From a virus, in IMG/VR virus record IMGVR_UViG_3300031251_000001, positions 124,001 through 188,000 of that record: a stretch of DNA of 64,000 nucleotides. The stretch is one strand, 5' to 3'. Below the pieces are notes generated by a model that had not been told where the DNA came from, did no database searches, and saw only the letters and a list, made by a program, of their open reading frames with translations. The translations under genes and the position numbers were made by a program. Of this stretch, positions 48,184 through 55,749 are shown piece after piece; the stretch's first letter is position 1; every line of letters begins with the position of its first letter.

Positions 48184-48399
48184 TCAGACAGCGACAGGCT
48201 TGGCGTCAACGAGCTTGCCGTCGATCCAGGCGTAGTTGACAGGGTCAGCACTCTCAGTGACGCGACGATCAGTGACCAGCACCCAACGGCACTCCAGGTC
48301 CTTGCCGTAGGCCTCAGCCTCCTCACGAGTGGCTAACCGCACAGCGTTGCTGTTCCACTCTTTACTGCGATCAGCGATGACTTCGACTTTGAAACTCAT
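48184..48399 (-). CDS. hypothetical protein, 71 aa
   Basis: Compact beta-alpha-beta sequence (MSFKVEVIADRSKEWNSNAV, ATREEAEAYGKDLECRWV, DRRVTESADPVNY). This pattern is common in small phage proteins of unknown function. Confidence 0.7.
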   Translation of the reverse strand: MSFKVEVIADRSKEWNSNAVRLATREEAEAYGKDLECRWVLVTDRRVTESADPVNYAWIDGKLVDAKPVAV

Positions 48400-48408
48400 G
48401 GGTGTTCC

Positions 48409-49137
48409 TTAAACTTGCCACCAGATACCGGTCCAGTCGATCTGGTGGATGGGGTTGCGGATGTTGCGGACCTCACGGAAGTTATCAACGGCTTGTCGGC
48501 AACCCGGCACGCAGCCGTAGTCATCGACGATCACGTAGCCGCCGGGGCTGACCTTCTCGTAGAGGGCCTTGAGGCACTGCCAGGTCGACTCGTAGAGATC
48601 ACCATCGAGACGAAGCACGGCCAGCTTCTCGATCGGACCTGGTAGCGTGTCCTTAAACCAGCCTGGCAGGAACTTGACGTTAGGATGCAGGAGGCCATAA
48701 CGGTTGAAGTTGGACATGACCTCTTCCCGCGAGACGGCCAGGAACTGCAGACTATGGTGGTTGTCGTTGAGATCGGCAGGGTAGAGCTCAGGGTTAGGCT
48801 TAGGGCAGCCCTGGAATGAGTCGACGACCCAGACATTGCGGACAGGCTGATACGGATGATCGCCGCTGTCCATTCGCTCCTCGACAACCGCTGCCATCAT
48901 GATGGCACAGCCGCCTTTCCAGACGCCGCATTCAGCAAAATCACCAGGAATGCTGCGAGCGTAGACATCCTGGCACAGACGAGTCAGGCTGCAAAGCCGT
49001 TCCGTGCCGACCATGGTCTCGGCATCCATCGGCCAGTCCCTACCGTGCCTGCGGTCCTGTAGCTTCCTGGGGTCGGTCAGGAACAACTCCCGCGTCAACA
49101 CTTTCTGCAGGAGATTCAAATAGCGGTTGTTGACCAT
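48409..49137 (-). CDS. TylF/macrocin-type O-methyltransferase
   Basis: 242 aa, the usual size. Motifs of the TylF family: GDFAECGVWKGGCAIMMAAV (SAM motif I), VWVVDSFQGCPKP, VKFLPGWFKDTLPG, LAVLRLDGDLYEST, and YVIVDDYGCVPGCRQAVDNF. Members methylate sugar hydroxyls in glycans or antibiotics. It starts the transcript section that continues to the glycosyltransferase at 46.3 kb, so both may decorate one glycan. Confidence 0.9.
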   Translation of the reverse strand: MVNNRYLNLLQKVLTRELFLTDPRKLQDRRHGRDWPMDAETMVGTERLCSLTRLCQDVYARSIPGDFAECGVWKGGCAIMMAAVVEERMDSGDHPYQPVRNVWVVDSFQGCPKPNPELYPADLNDNHHSLQFLAVSREEVMSNFNRYGLLHPNVKFLPGWFKDTLPGPIEKLAVLRLDGDLYESTWQCLKALYEKVSPGGYVIVDDYGCVPGCRQAVDNFREVRNIRNPIHQIDWTGIWWQV

Positions 49138-49138
49138 A

Positions 49139-49558
49139 TCACTCTCCAGCGTAGTGGCTATCGTTGCGTTTCACGACTTCCTGGGCCGCATCGAACAACT
49201 TGCCCTTGATGGACTCGAAGTAGCGACAGGCTGCCATGACCAAGTCGATGTTGTCGGCGGAGAAGTCAGTCATCTTGTCGTGGGCCTGCAGCGGTCCCCA
49301 GGTCAGGTTCTTCTCGTAGAGCGACATCGACCAACCCTTGTTGGTGTAGTCATAGCGGGCGGTGATACTGCGCTTGCATGCCCCGGTGCCATCACGGTCG
49401 ATGAAGCGGACGATGCGTGATTGCACCGTCTCTTCAAAGACCATTTCCGGCCCAGGTTCGACAATTGCAGCAGGTGCGTGACCACACCTGCCACAGGTGG
49501 TGCGCTTGGTGTTGGGTGAGCCGCACGACGGGCACTTCCACTTGTAGGCTGCTGTCAC
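49139..49558 (-). CDS. zinc-ribbon protein, 139 aa
   Basis: CPSCGSPNTKRTTCGRCGHA at the N-terminus is a four-Cys zinc ribbon; the rest is alpha/beta. GTG at 49558 overlaps the upstream stop as GTGA. Role unknown. Confidence 0.7.
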   Translation of the reverse strand: MTAAYKWKCPSCGSPNTKRTTCGRCGHAPAAIVEPGPEMVFEETVQSRIVRFIDRDGTGACKRSITARYDYTNKGWSMSLYEKNLTWGPLQAHDKMTDFSADNIDLVMAACRYFESIKGKLFDAAQEVVKRNDSHYAGE

Positions 49559-50196
49559 AGGGTCTCCTTGTTAAGCTCAGTCACCAGCAACTGGACGAGA
49601 TCGTTACGATCGGTGACTGCTTTGTAGGCCTCGTCAAGGCGTGCGTTAGCGGTGGCCAGCTCCTGGCCGGCGTCAGCGAGCTCCTGGTTCCAGAACTCCT
49701 CAGCGGTCACGGGCTGCCAATCGTTGGGATCGGTCTTCAGGGCTTGATCGATACCCTGGCAATCCCAGGCGATAGCCACGTTGATCTCGTTGAGCAGGCG
49801 ACCACGGAAGTTCCGGAACGCCTCGCTGTCGATTGCGGGCTTCCAGTTGTTAATCTTGTCGATCATGCCGTCGTAGCGGGCTCGCAGCTCCTTCTTGTAT
49901 TGAAGCCGCTTCTCTGGTTCTTTCCGCCACTCCAAGAGCTTCTTATTGTGGGCCTCCGCTGCCGCTTCCTTGTCAGCCTGGGTCATGGTCGAGATCTTCG
50001 TGAACTTGGCCTTAGCCAACTCCACGTTGACCCCGTAGTGCCCCGGCTCCCAACCGGTGAACTCGCCGGCGATCACACCGCGAGGGACAGCCAGGTCGGT
50101 GCGAAGCATGTTCTCGCTCTTAGCGACCCTGACCGCGAACTCCTTGAGGGTGAGTTCTCGACCTGCCATAAGTTCATTAGTGAGACCGTTAGCCAT
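49555..50196 (-). CDS. hypothetical helical protein, 213 aa
   Basis: Long Lys/Glu/Ala-rich helices (MTQADKEAAAEAHNKKLLEW, LATANARLDEAYKAVTDRND) typical of coiled coils. Contains GEFTGWEPGHYGVNVELAKA. Unrecognised. Confidence 0.68.
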   Translation of the reverse strand: MANGLTNELMAGRELTLKEFAVRVAKSENMLRTDLAVPRGVIAGEFTGWEPGHYGVNVELAKAKFTKISTMTQADKEAAAEAHNKKLLEWRKEPEKRLQYKKELRARYDGMIDKINNWKPAIDSEAFRNFRGRLLNEINVAIAWDCQGIDQALKTDPNDWQPVTAEEFWNQELADAGQELATANARLDEAYKAVTDRNDLVQLLVTELNKETL

Positions 50197-50413
50197 GTGA
50201 GTCTTTCGTTAATTGCCAGTCTGCGATCAGCAGCCAGGCGGGCCAGATGAGCAAGATAAGCAACGGGAGGATGGTGAACACCATCCACCAGGGGTAACAC
50301 ATGTGGTGACGACTGAGCTTGTGTCGTTTCTCCATCGTCATGATGGCGACGGAATAGACGACAACGTAAGAACCGAGGTGCAAGTACCACCACCAAAAGT
50401 CATGATCGCTCAT
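50189..50413 (-). CDS. small membrane protein, 74 aa
   Basis: Two membrane segments (YLHLGSYVVVYSVAIMT and MVFTILPLLILLIWPAWLLI), with a short His-rich loop between them (RHKLSRHHMCYP). Unrecognised. Confidence 0.68.
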   Translation of the reverse strand: MSDHDFWWWYLHLGSYVVVYSVAIMTMEKRHKLSRHHMCYPWWMVFTILPLLILLIWPAWLLIADWQLTKDSHG

Positions 50414-50643
50414 GCTTGATTTCCTCTCAGAAACGCCTGGGCGATCTGCACGGCCGCTTGGTGCGTATAGCCATCCGGGTTGTCGTCAGGCTGAGGCTGC
50501 AGTTCTTTGTTGACATAACAGAACACCTGCCACTGAGCGTGACAGGTATCATAGCGGAGGATCTCCACCTTCTTGTCGCCCAGCTTGGCAACCGTCCCGT
50601 GCATGTAGCCACGGGACGTCGGTTTGAACTCGGCCGCGATCAT
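50410..50643 (-). CDS. hypothetical protein, 77 aa
   Basis: Alpha/beta small protein (MHGTVAKLGDKKVEILRYDT). The ATG overlaps nothing upstream; it is coupled to the membrane protein downstream by ATGA. Unrecognised. Confidence 0.68.
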   Translation of the reverse strand: MIAAEFKPTSRGYMHGTVAKLGDKKVEILRYDTCHAQWQVFCYVNKELQPQPDDNPDGYTHQAAVQIAQAFLRGNQA

Positions 50644-50645
50644 GG

Positions 50646-51836
50646 TTACTTCCCTTTGTTGAGGATGACCATCACCGTCTTAATCGTCGTCCCCGACTCT
50701 TTGAACGCCGCGACAGGGAGTTCCTTAATCTTGCCGTTCTTCTTGATCAGTTCGACCAGCTCGTTGTGCAGCGCTGTGCCACGGAACTGAACAGAGCCAG
50801 AGGCGATCGACACCAGCCTGCCGCCCGGTTTAAGCATCTTCCAGGCGTGCAGGATGTGCTTGATGTCCTGCATCTTAGTGAACGGCGGATTCATGACGAT
50901 ACGGTCGTACTGGGTGACCAGCGAGGGACTGTTGAAGGTGAGGAAGTCTTGCTGCCAGACCGCGTAACTCTTCTCCACCAGGGCGTCGGCATCGTGCTTA
51001 TCCAGCTCCACACAATGCACATCGCAACCCAGGTCTTTCAGCCTCTTGGCGATGCGACCATCGCCGGCTGACGGTTCCAGGCACAAGTGATACTTGCGTA
51101 CCTGGGCCTCCTTCATCATCAAGTCGACGATCTCGGGCGGTGTGTAGAACGATTGCTTGGTCTGCTGGATATTGATCGCCTTGCCGGTCTTAATCCCTTC
51201 CCGGAGCAAGTCGATGGCTTGGCGGTTGGGGAAGACGTGGGTGCCGAGGTTGGACTTCCATTTACCGTCATAACCCAGCAGGACCTTCTTGAAAGCAGCG
51301 TAGACCTTGGGGGCGAGTTGACCTTCCGGAAGCGTGACGGTCAGAGCGTCATCGTCGATAGTGCAATTGTTCAAGATCTCTTTGATCTCGTCGGGAATCG
51401 TGCCGCGTGCTGCTATGGCCATTGCTTCCTTTCTCTTTTGTTCTTTGACCTTGTCTATTGCTTCTGGAAGATACTCCTCCAACCGACAGCCCTCGTTGTG
51501 CTTGGTGCGGTAGTGCCGAAGGATGTCTATCCAGTAGAGGTAAGACTTGTAATAACGAGTCTTGGTGTCGAGCAGTTTCTGCAACCTCGACTTCATGTAC
51601 ATCTCGGTGTTGTCGTCACCATATCGCTTGGCGGCAAACGTCGGACCCCGGTAGTCGCTGTAGATGTGTGAACGCAGCCTGACTGCGGCTTCCTTCTCGA
51701 ACAGCTCCAACGTCCCGCGTACGTGCTGCAGGACGTTAGCCAGGCTGTGTGGGTTGTTGTCGATATAAAGCAACAACATATCAGTGTCGTGGCTCGGTCG
51801 CCACTCAGTGTTAATATCCAGTAGCTCAGGAAGCAT
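50646..51836 (-). CDS. N6-adenine DNA methyltransferase with DUF4942-like N-terminus
   Basis: 396 aa. The N-terminal half contains YYKSYLYWIDILRHYRTKHN and LGYDGKWKSNLGTHVFPNRQ, as in phage DUF4942-type methyltransferases. The SAM site is CLEPSAGDGRIAKRLKD and VHCVELDKHDADAL, and the catalytic motif is RIVMNPPFTKM (NPPF, typical of N6-adenine enzymes). LKPGGRLVSIA follows. ATG at 51836 has AGGAG. It probably modifies phage DNA. It is the third DNA methyltransferase here and unlike the other two. Confidence 0.9.
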   Translation of the reverse strand: MLPELLDINTEWRPSHDTDMLLLYIDNNPHSLANVLQHVRGTLELFEKEAAVRLRSHIYSDYRGPTFAAKRYGDDNTEMYMKSRLQKLLDTKTRYYKSYLYWIDILRHYRTKHNEGCRLEEYLPEAIDKVKEQKRKEAMAIAARGTIPDEIKEILNNCTIDDDALTVTLPEGQLAPKVYAAFKKVLLGYDGKWKSNLGTHVFPNRQAIDLLREGIKTGKAINIQQTKQSFYTPPEIVDLMMKEAQVRKYHLCLEPSAGDGRIAKRLKDLGCDVHCVELDKHDADALVEKSYAVWQQDFLTFNSPSLVTQYDRIVMNPPFTKMQDIKHILHAWKMLKPGGRLVSIASGSVQFRGTALHNELVELIKKNGKIKELPVAAFKESGTTIKTVMVILNKGK

Positions 51837-51843
51837 GTGTCTC

Positions 51844-52101
51844 CTATCGGCGGTTGCTGTTGCGGCCGCTATAGCCGTTGGTTGGTACGGGGTGACCCTC
51901 CAGTGCACGAATCCTCGCTCTGCAATGAGTGATACTCCACATGAACTTATCCATGCGACGGCGGGCGCTGGCGGTGTAAATCTGAAACGTGCCGGGAGGG
52001 TTACGGTTCTTGGGGTCGTCCTCAATCTTCTTGACCTTGATCAGCAGCTGTCGCATCTCCTCACGCAACTGCGGTATGGTCTCTTCCGTGTCGGCGCTCA
52101 T
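51844..52101 (-). CDS. hypothetical basic protein, 85 aa
   Basis: Helical N-terminus (IPQLREEMRQLLIKVKKIED), then an Arg-rich C-terminus ending NGYSGRNSNRR, so nucleic-acid binding is possible. ATG at 52101 is coupled (ATGA) to the upstream gene. Confidence 0.65.
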   Translation of the reverse strand: MSADTEETIPQLREEMRQLLIKVKKIEDDPKNRNPPGTFQIYTASARRRMDKFMWSITHCRARIRALEGHPVPTNGYSGRNSNRR

Positions 52102-52442
52102 AGCTCGTCCTCGGTTAACACACCCTGGAACATGAAGTAGATAACGCCCTTGCAGGTAGTCGAAGCAATGAACGTGGCGTCGGCTGGCAGGCAATCTGTC
52201 TCACCCGCCACGATGATGATCTTGAATCGCTTCTCGTTCAGGGCTTCCTTGGTGGGTTGAGCGTAGCGCCAGAAGAGAGTAGGGACATAACGATAGTGCT
52301 TGGTGCCACTGTCGTAGTATTTCTCCTTTCGCATCGTGAACCCCAGCAGCTGAGAGTCAGGAGGAATGCGAATGAAGCTCGTAGTGACCCATTGCCGTTC
52401 GATGGAGTGCAGCTCCGCAGAGCCGATTCGATGCGTGTCCAT
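52098..52442 (-). CDS. hypothetical protein, 114 aa
   Basis: Beta-rich (RFKIIIVAGETDCLPADATF). ATG at 52442 one codon after the upstream stop. Unrecognised. Confidence 0.65.
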   Translation of the reverse strand: MDTHRIGSAELHSIERQWVTTSFIRIPPDSQLLGFTMRKEKYYDSGTKHYRYVPTLFWRYAQPTKEALNEKRFKIIIVAGETDCLPADATFIASTTCKGVIYFMFQGVLTEDEL

Positions 52443-52444
52443 GG

Positions 52445-52867
52445 TCACTTGCCTTTCCGTTTCTTTTTGTTCTCGCTGAGGATGTCGTTCAACATGCACA
52501 CCAGATCCATGTTGTCGGGGAATCGCTGAGTCATCTTGGTGTACTCGACGATTCGCCCACCCATCGTCGTCTCGATGAAGTCGTAATAGTAGGCCCCGTC
52601 CGTGACGTCAGGCTCCACGAACTTGTTGGTACGCATCCAGTTGTCGATCACCAGGGCCATGTCATGGATTTTCTCCACGATGTCGGCGTGCGACTGATTC
52701 CGGTAGACCTCGTTCCATACCTTCAATCGAGACAGAGGGTGAATAACACCCTCGGTCAGATAGTAGGTAGTGAGAGCGACGTCGCGCAGCTTGTTGGCGT
52801 CGTACAGCCGAGGTATGCCGTTTGGGTGCGTAGGTGGGCGGGAGGGGACGTTTGAGTTTGCGGACAT
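52445..52867 (-). CDS. hypothetical helical protein, 140 aa, overlapped by upstream gene
   Basis: ATG at 52867. Its first 206 bases are shared, in another frame, with the end of the upstream gene. Basic C-terminus (SENKKKRKGK). No recognised domain. Confidence 0.6.
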   Translation of the reverse strand: MSANSNVPSRPPTHPNGIPRLYDANKLRDVALTTYYLTEGVIHPLSRLKVWNEVYRNQSHADIVEKIHDMALVIDNWMRTNKFVEPDVTDGAYYYDFIETTMGGRIVEYTKMTQRFPDNMDLVCMLNDILSENKKKRKGK

Positions 52868-53507
52868 ATTTGGGCTTCTCTCGGTTACAGAGGATGGAAA
52901 TGGCGAGCTTGAGAGTATGGTACTCCTCACGATCAATGTAGAGCGTGAGCAGGTGTTGATTGCCGAAACCGATGTCATGCGTGCGTTCGTGCTTGATGAC
53001 TCGCACCAGCTTGAGACCGGGTTCCTTGTTAAGCACATCCATCGTGTCGTCCAGGAACTTGTCGGGTACGGTGAGTCTCACCTCGACCAGGCCCTCACGC
53101 TGCAGGCCTATCAGGATGTTTGGTTGGCGTGCCTTGATCAGGCCGAGACGAAACTTGAACTGCTGAAAGGCAGCGCCGGCTGTATTGGCCTGATGGGCGG
53201 CCTCCATGTGCATGTTCCACTTGCCGCTGTGCGGATTGACGTCTGGAAGTTGAGCAGTGACAGCCCGCTCGGGTTCCTCGAACTTGAAGAACACTGTGTA
53301 GATAGTGTCTTCGGAGAACCACAAGCCACCTGAGACATTGACCAGGCCGCAGTCGGAATACAGGGTGACCTGGAACCGATCGAGCCAGGGTTCCTTCGTG
53401 TTGTTGCCGTCCAACGCCACCATGCCCAGCGTGAGCAGGTGCTCGTAGACCAGCTTGTCGAAGCGTTTGATGCGTTCTTGAATCTCTTTGGGGACGCGAC
53501 GTGCCAT
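52662..53507 (-). CDS. hypothetical protein, 281 aa, with overlapping C-terminal tail
   Basis: The N-terminal 215 residues look folded (VTLYSDCGLVNVSGGLWFSE, EVRLTVPDKFLDDTMDVLNK). The last 68 residues (KRHTSAVRRQQAARRRSHYL...) lie in another frame inside the next gene and are basic; they may be genuine or result from loss of an earlier stop. Unrecognised. Confidence 0.6.
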   Translation of the reverse strand: MARRVPKEIQERIKRFDKLVYEHLLTLGMVALDGNNTKEPWLDRFQVTLYSDCGLVNVSGGLWFSEDTIYTVFFKFEEPERAVTAQLPDVNPHSGKWNMHMEAAHQANTAGAAFQQFKFRLGLIKARQPNILIGLQREGLVEVRLTVPDKFLDDTMDVLNKEPGLKLVRVIKHERTHDIGFGNQHLLTLYIDREEYHTLKLAISILCNREKPKYVRKLKRPLPPTYAPKRHTSAVRRQQAARRRSHYLLSDRGCYSPSVSIEGMERGLPESVARRHRGENP

Positions 53508-53510
53508 GAG

Positions 53511-53705
53511 TTATCCAATCTGAAGTTGACCACGCTTGTTGGTGGTGATGCCTTTGGAGCAAGGGAAAGAGCGACGACCATCTGGCCATGTCACAGATAC
53601 ACGTACTCCGTTACAACCCTCCAGGCTGCAAGGACGTATATTTCCAGAACACACGCCCTTCTGCTTGCCGTCGCGATCCAAGATGATGGTGCCTTTCTTG
53701 AACAT
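53511..53705 (-). CDS. small Cys-rich protein, 64 aa
   Basis: Beta-rich with four Cys (GVCSGNIRPCSLEGCNGV, RRSFPCSKGI). ATG at 53705 with GGAG after a terminator hairpin. It may bind one zinc. Unrecognised. Confidence 0.65.
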   Translation of the reverse strand: MFKKGTIILDRDGKQKGVCSGNIRPCSLEGCNGVRVSVTWPDGRRSFPCSKGITTNKRGQLQIG

Positions 53706-53720
53706 AGTGTCTCCTGATTA

Positions 53721-53752
53721 AACGAAAACACCCAGGCGGGATGCCTGGGTGT
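53721..53752 (-). terminator. intrinsic terminator with TTTTCGTTT tail
   Basis: Minus strand: ACACCCAGGC ATCCC GCCTGGGTGT, 10-bp perfect stem, then TTTCGTTTA and the next gene's ribosome binding site. Confidence 0.85.
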
Positions 53753-53778
53753 CGTGGTATTTCTCAGCTGTCTGTCCG

Positions 53779-54015
53779 TTATGGGAAAATCGGGCTGGTC
53801 AAGACGATCCAAAGCCGCAGTAATACATCCCAAGCTACGGTTCCTCCGCCTGGTGGCATGGTAGGAGGAGGTGTGGGATCGCCCGGAAAGGCAGGATCCC
53901 AGACCATCACCACATAACCATCGCTGTTGACATAATATACCCAGTCGGCTTTGACTGTCTGCGTTGTGCAGAGCAGCACCAAGCAGGCCACCAGGGCCAA
54001 AACAGATCGCTTCAT
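53779..54015 (-). CDS. small exported protein, 78 aa
   Basis: Signal peptide (MKRSVLALVACLVLLCTTQTVKA), then a short aromatic and Pro-rich mature part (WDPAFPGDPTPPPTMPPGGG). Served by an exact extended -10 promoter at 54080. Function unknown. Confidence 0.68.
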   Translation of the reverse strand: MKRSVLALVACLVLLCTTQTVKADWVYYVNSDGYVVMVWDPAFPGDPTPPPTMPPGGGTVAWDVLLRLWIVLTSPIFP

Positions 54016-54079
54016 TGCGGACTCCTAACGCACGTCCATCGTAGGCGTCATGCCGGTGACTGGCGTGCGATATAGTCCA

Positions 54080-54088
54080 ATTATAACA
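54080..54088 (-). promoter_or_regulatory. extended -10 promoter (TGTTATAAT)
   Basis: Minus strand TGTTATAAT is a perfect TGnTATAAT extended -10 element; no strong -35 is needed. Transcription would start near 54072, about 57 bases before the ATG at 54015. Confidence 0.6.
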
Positions 54089-54101
54089 CGACTGGAAGGA
54101 G

Positions 54102-54153
54102 GCCCGACGTGGTAGAGGCTTGGCTAGTACTCCTCGACTCACCCACGTCAGGC
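54102..54153 (-). ncRNA. long structured hairpin, terminator- or RNA-like
   Basis: GCCTGACGTGG pairs with CCACGTCGGGC (11 bp, one U-G on the minus strand) around a 30-base loop that contains a further GAGG/CCTC stem. It begins eight bases after the stop of the gene ending at 54161 and sits just upstream of the promoter at 54080. There is no U-tract, so an ordinary terminator is unlikely. Confidence 0.5.
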
Positions 54154-54160
54154 CATGGAT

Positions 54161-54319
54161 CTATTTAGCGGTGGCATCCGCCAGGGCTTGGAGGACTTGA
54201 TTGACGAAGTCAGGGGAGCTGGTATTGAAGTCGAGAGCCAAGAGCTGACAGCGTGGATCACGCAGCAGCGAGGCCAGGGCAACGAGGTCAGACAGGTCTA
54301 TAGTGACGTTGGCTTTCAT
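54161..54319 (-). CDS. hypothetical small protein, 52 aa
   Basis: ATG at 54319 overlaps the upstream stop (ATGA). Short helical sequence (IDLSDLVALASLLRDPRCQL). The ORF is short but coupled. Confidence 0.55.
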   Translation of the reverse strand: MKANVTIDLSDLVALASLLRDPRCQLLALDFNTSSPDFVNQVLQALADATAK

Positions 54320-54639
54320 GGGATAACAACGTCCTCGGGGCAACTGCCGGCACCGCAGCTATCCTCACCACTTGCCGGGTTGGGAACCACGGCGGCGTGA
54401 ACGTAAGGCTCGGAGAACGACTGCGTCTCCAGAGCCTTGGTGAGCATGTCACGAATGGCTACAAGACCCTCACGGGTGGTAGCCAAGCGGAACCTGTGCT
54501 GAAGGTTGCCGAAAGAGCTGGTCTCGATCTCTAGCGTTGGGCCGTAGGCATCGAAGACGCGAATGGTGGCACCACTATTACCCACGTGCAGGTAGATCTC
54601 GGTGGCGGGCGTTTCGACTTTTTTACTGTCTTGGGACAT
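54316..54639 (-). CDS. hypothetical protein, 107 aa
   Basis: Beta-rich N-terminus (TEIYLHVGNSGATIRVFDAY), helical middle and a C-terminal CGAGSCPEDV motif. Follows the tRNA gene by 13 bases. Unrecognised. Confidence 0.68.
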   Translation of the reverse strand: MSQDSKKVETPATEIYLHVGNSGATIRVFDAYGPTLEIETSSFGNLQHRFRLATTREGLVAIRDMLTKALETQSFSEPYVHAAVVPNPASGEDSCGAGSCPEDVVIP

Positions 54640-54652
54640 GGTGACCTCTAAG

Positions 54653-54724
54653 AGCCGGGGGCAAGATTTGAACTTACGACCTCGTGGTTATGAGCCACGC
54701 GAGCTACCACTGCTCCACCCCGGT
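54653..54724 (-). tRNA. tRNA with CAT anticodon (Met or Ile2)
   Basis: 72 bases fold as a cloverleaf: D-arm GAGC/GCTC, anticodon stem CGTGG/CCACG with loop CTCATAA (anticodon CAT), five-base variable loop, T-arm GTAAG/CTTGC with TTCAAAT loop, and acceptor stem of six pairs plus an A1-C72 mismatch. CCA is not encoded. A CAT anticodon means elongator or initiator Met, or Ile2 if the C is modified. The mismatch at 1-72 recalls initiator tRNA, but the anticodon stem does not have the three consecutive G-C pairs, so an elongator or Ile2 is likelier. It is the only tRNA found; 54725-54816 (92 bases) upstream of it holds nothing else recognisable. Confidence 0.9.
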
Positions 54725-54816
54725 ATGGCGGGAAGACGCCAGACAGACGGGTACCAGACCGACCTGCCTAACGCCCTCCCATGTCTGCATGTTGTACATG
54801 ACCCACCGTGCCGTGT

Positions 54817-55347
54817 CTAGTTCACCTTGGCCCTCGTTCCAAATAGCCAGTCACACCCCAGGAAGATGATGTTGTAGTTGGTGCCCGGCTGCACGTGATG
54901 CAGCTCATGGTGATCGTGCAGGGCCTTCCAGAATGGCAGGTAGGGTACCCACCAGTGGGAACCGGGGATGTGCATCTCACTGTGGATGTAACCCCAGAGG
55001 GCGTGGTGGACGTACACCAACACGAAGAAGGCGATGGATCCGGCAGGGCTCACTAACCACATCAACCCGCAGACGAGGATCATGGGGATCCACTGCAAGT
55101 CGAGGGTCAGGTTGAAGAGGTTGCACGGGAGCTTGTCATCGTGATGGAAGTCCTCACGGAAGCACTGACCGTGGTGGAAGTGCCGGTGGGCTTCCAGGGT
55201 GTAGTTGAGCGTGGGGAACCAGCGATACATGAACGCTGGAAAGGATTTGCGGTGCATGAGGTAGCGGTGAATCGTCCACTCGAACACGCTCATGAACGGG
55301 TAGAACAGAGCCAGGACGGCGATCAAGACTGCGATGTTGGTCGTCAT
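54817..55347 (-). CDS. membrane fatty-acid hydroxylase/sterol desaturase family protein
   Basis: 176 aa. The His motifs of the superfamily are present: TIHRYLMHRKSF, EAHRHFHHGQ, YVHHALWGYIHSEMH and HDHHELHHVQPGTNY, with about four membrane segments (IAVLIAVLALFYPFMSVF at the N-terminus). Uses a di-iron centre and O2 to hydroxylate or desaturate lipid chains or sterols. Phage copies are unusual. It may modify host membrane lipids during infection. Confidence 0.88.
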   Translation of the reverse strand: MTTNIAVLIAVLALFYPFMSVFEWTIHRYLMHRKSFPAFMYRWFPTLNYTLEAHRHFHHGQCFREDFHHDDKLPCNLFNLTLDLQWIPMILVCGLMWLVSPAGSIAFFVLVYVHHALWGYIHSEMHIPGSHWWVPYLPFWKALHDHHELHHVQPGTNYNIIFLGCDWLFGTRAKVN

Positions 55348-55364
55348 GTCCTGATTGTAACATG

Positions 55365-55703
55365 CTAGGGTGTGCGACCGATAATCACGACGTAGAGGCG
55401 ACCAGGCGAGTTCTCGTGGACCACCTGGACCTTATCCCCGACGTGCAGGTTGGTGTAGAACTCATCACCGACGCCGACAGCCAGCCAGACATAGCCCAGA
55501 TCGTCTTCGACCTCCAGGTTGTACTCAGTTGGGCCACTGGGATCCTCGCTATCACCTGTGGTGCGGATGAGGGGTTGCTGACTGATGCTCAGCACGGTGC
55601 AGGGGTAACCAGGCATCGGCTGGGGCTGAGGCTGGTTTTCGTTGATGGCGATGATGGCGGCACAGAGGACCAGGAGTACAGAGTAGAACGAGAGACGACG
55701 CAT
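55365..55703 (-). CDS. exported or membrane-anchored protein, 112 aa
   Basis: Signal-like N-terminus (MRRLSFYSVLLVLCAAIIAI), a Gln/Pro linker, then a beta-barrel-like domain (YVWLAVGVGDEFYTNLHVGD) resembling small OB or SH3-like folds. Starts after a terminator hairpin and precedes the hydroxylase gene. Unrecognised. Confidence 0.65.
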   Translation of the reverse strand: MRRLSFYSVLLVLCAAIIAINENQPQPQPMPGYPCTVLSISQQPLIRTTGDSEDPSGPTEYNLEVEDDLGYVWLAVGVGDEFYTNLHVGDKVQVVHENSPGRLYVVIIGRTP

Positions 55704-55718
55704 GGTGTACCTCAAGTG

Positions 55719-55743
55719 AAAAACCCAGGCGGTAGGCCTGGGT
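55719..55743 (-). terminator. intrinsic terminator
   Basis: Minus strand: ACCCAGGC CTACC GCCTGGGT, 8-bp stem, then TTTTTCAC. Six bases after the stop at 55750 and 16 bases before the next start. Confidence 0.82.
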
Positions 55744-55749
55744 ATTGGT

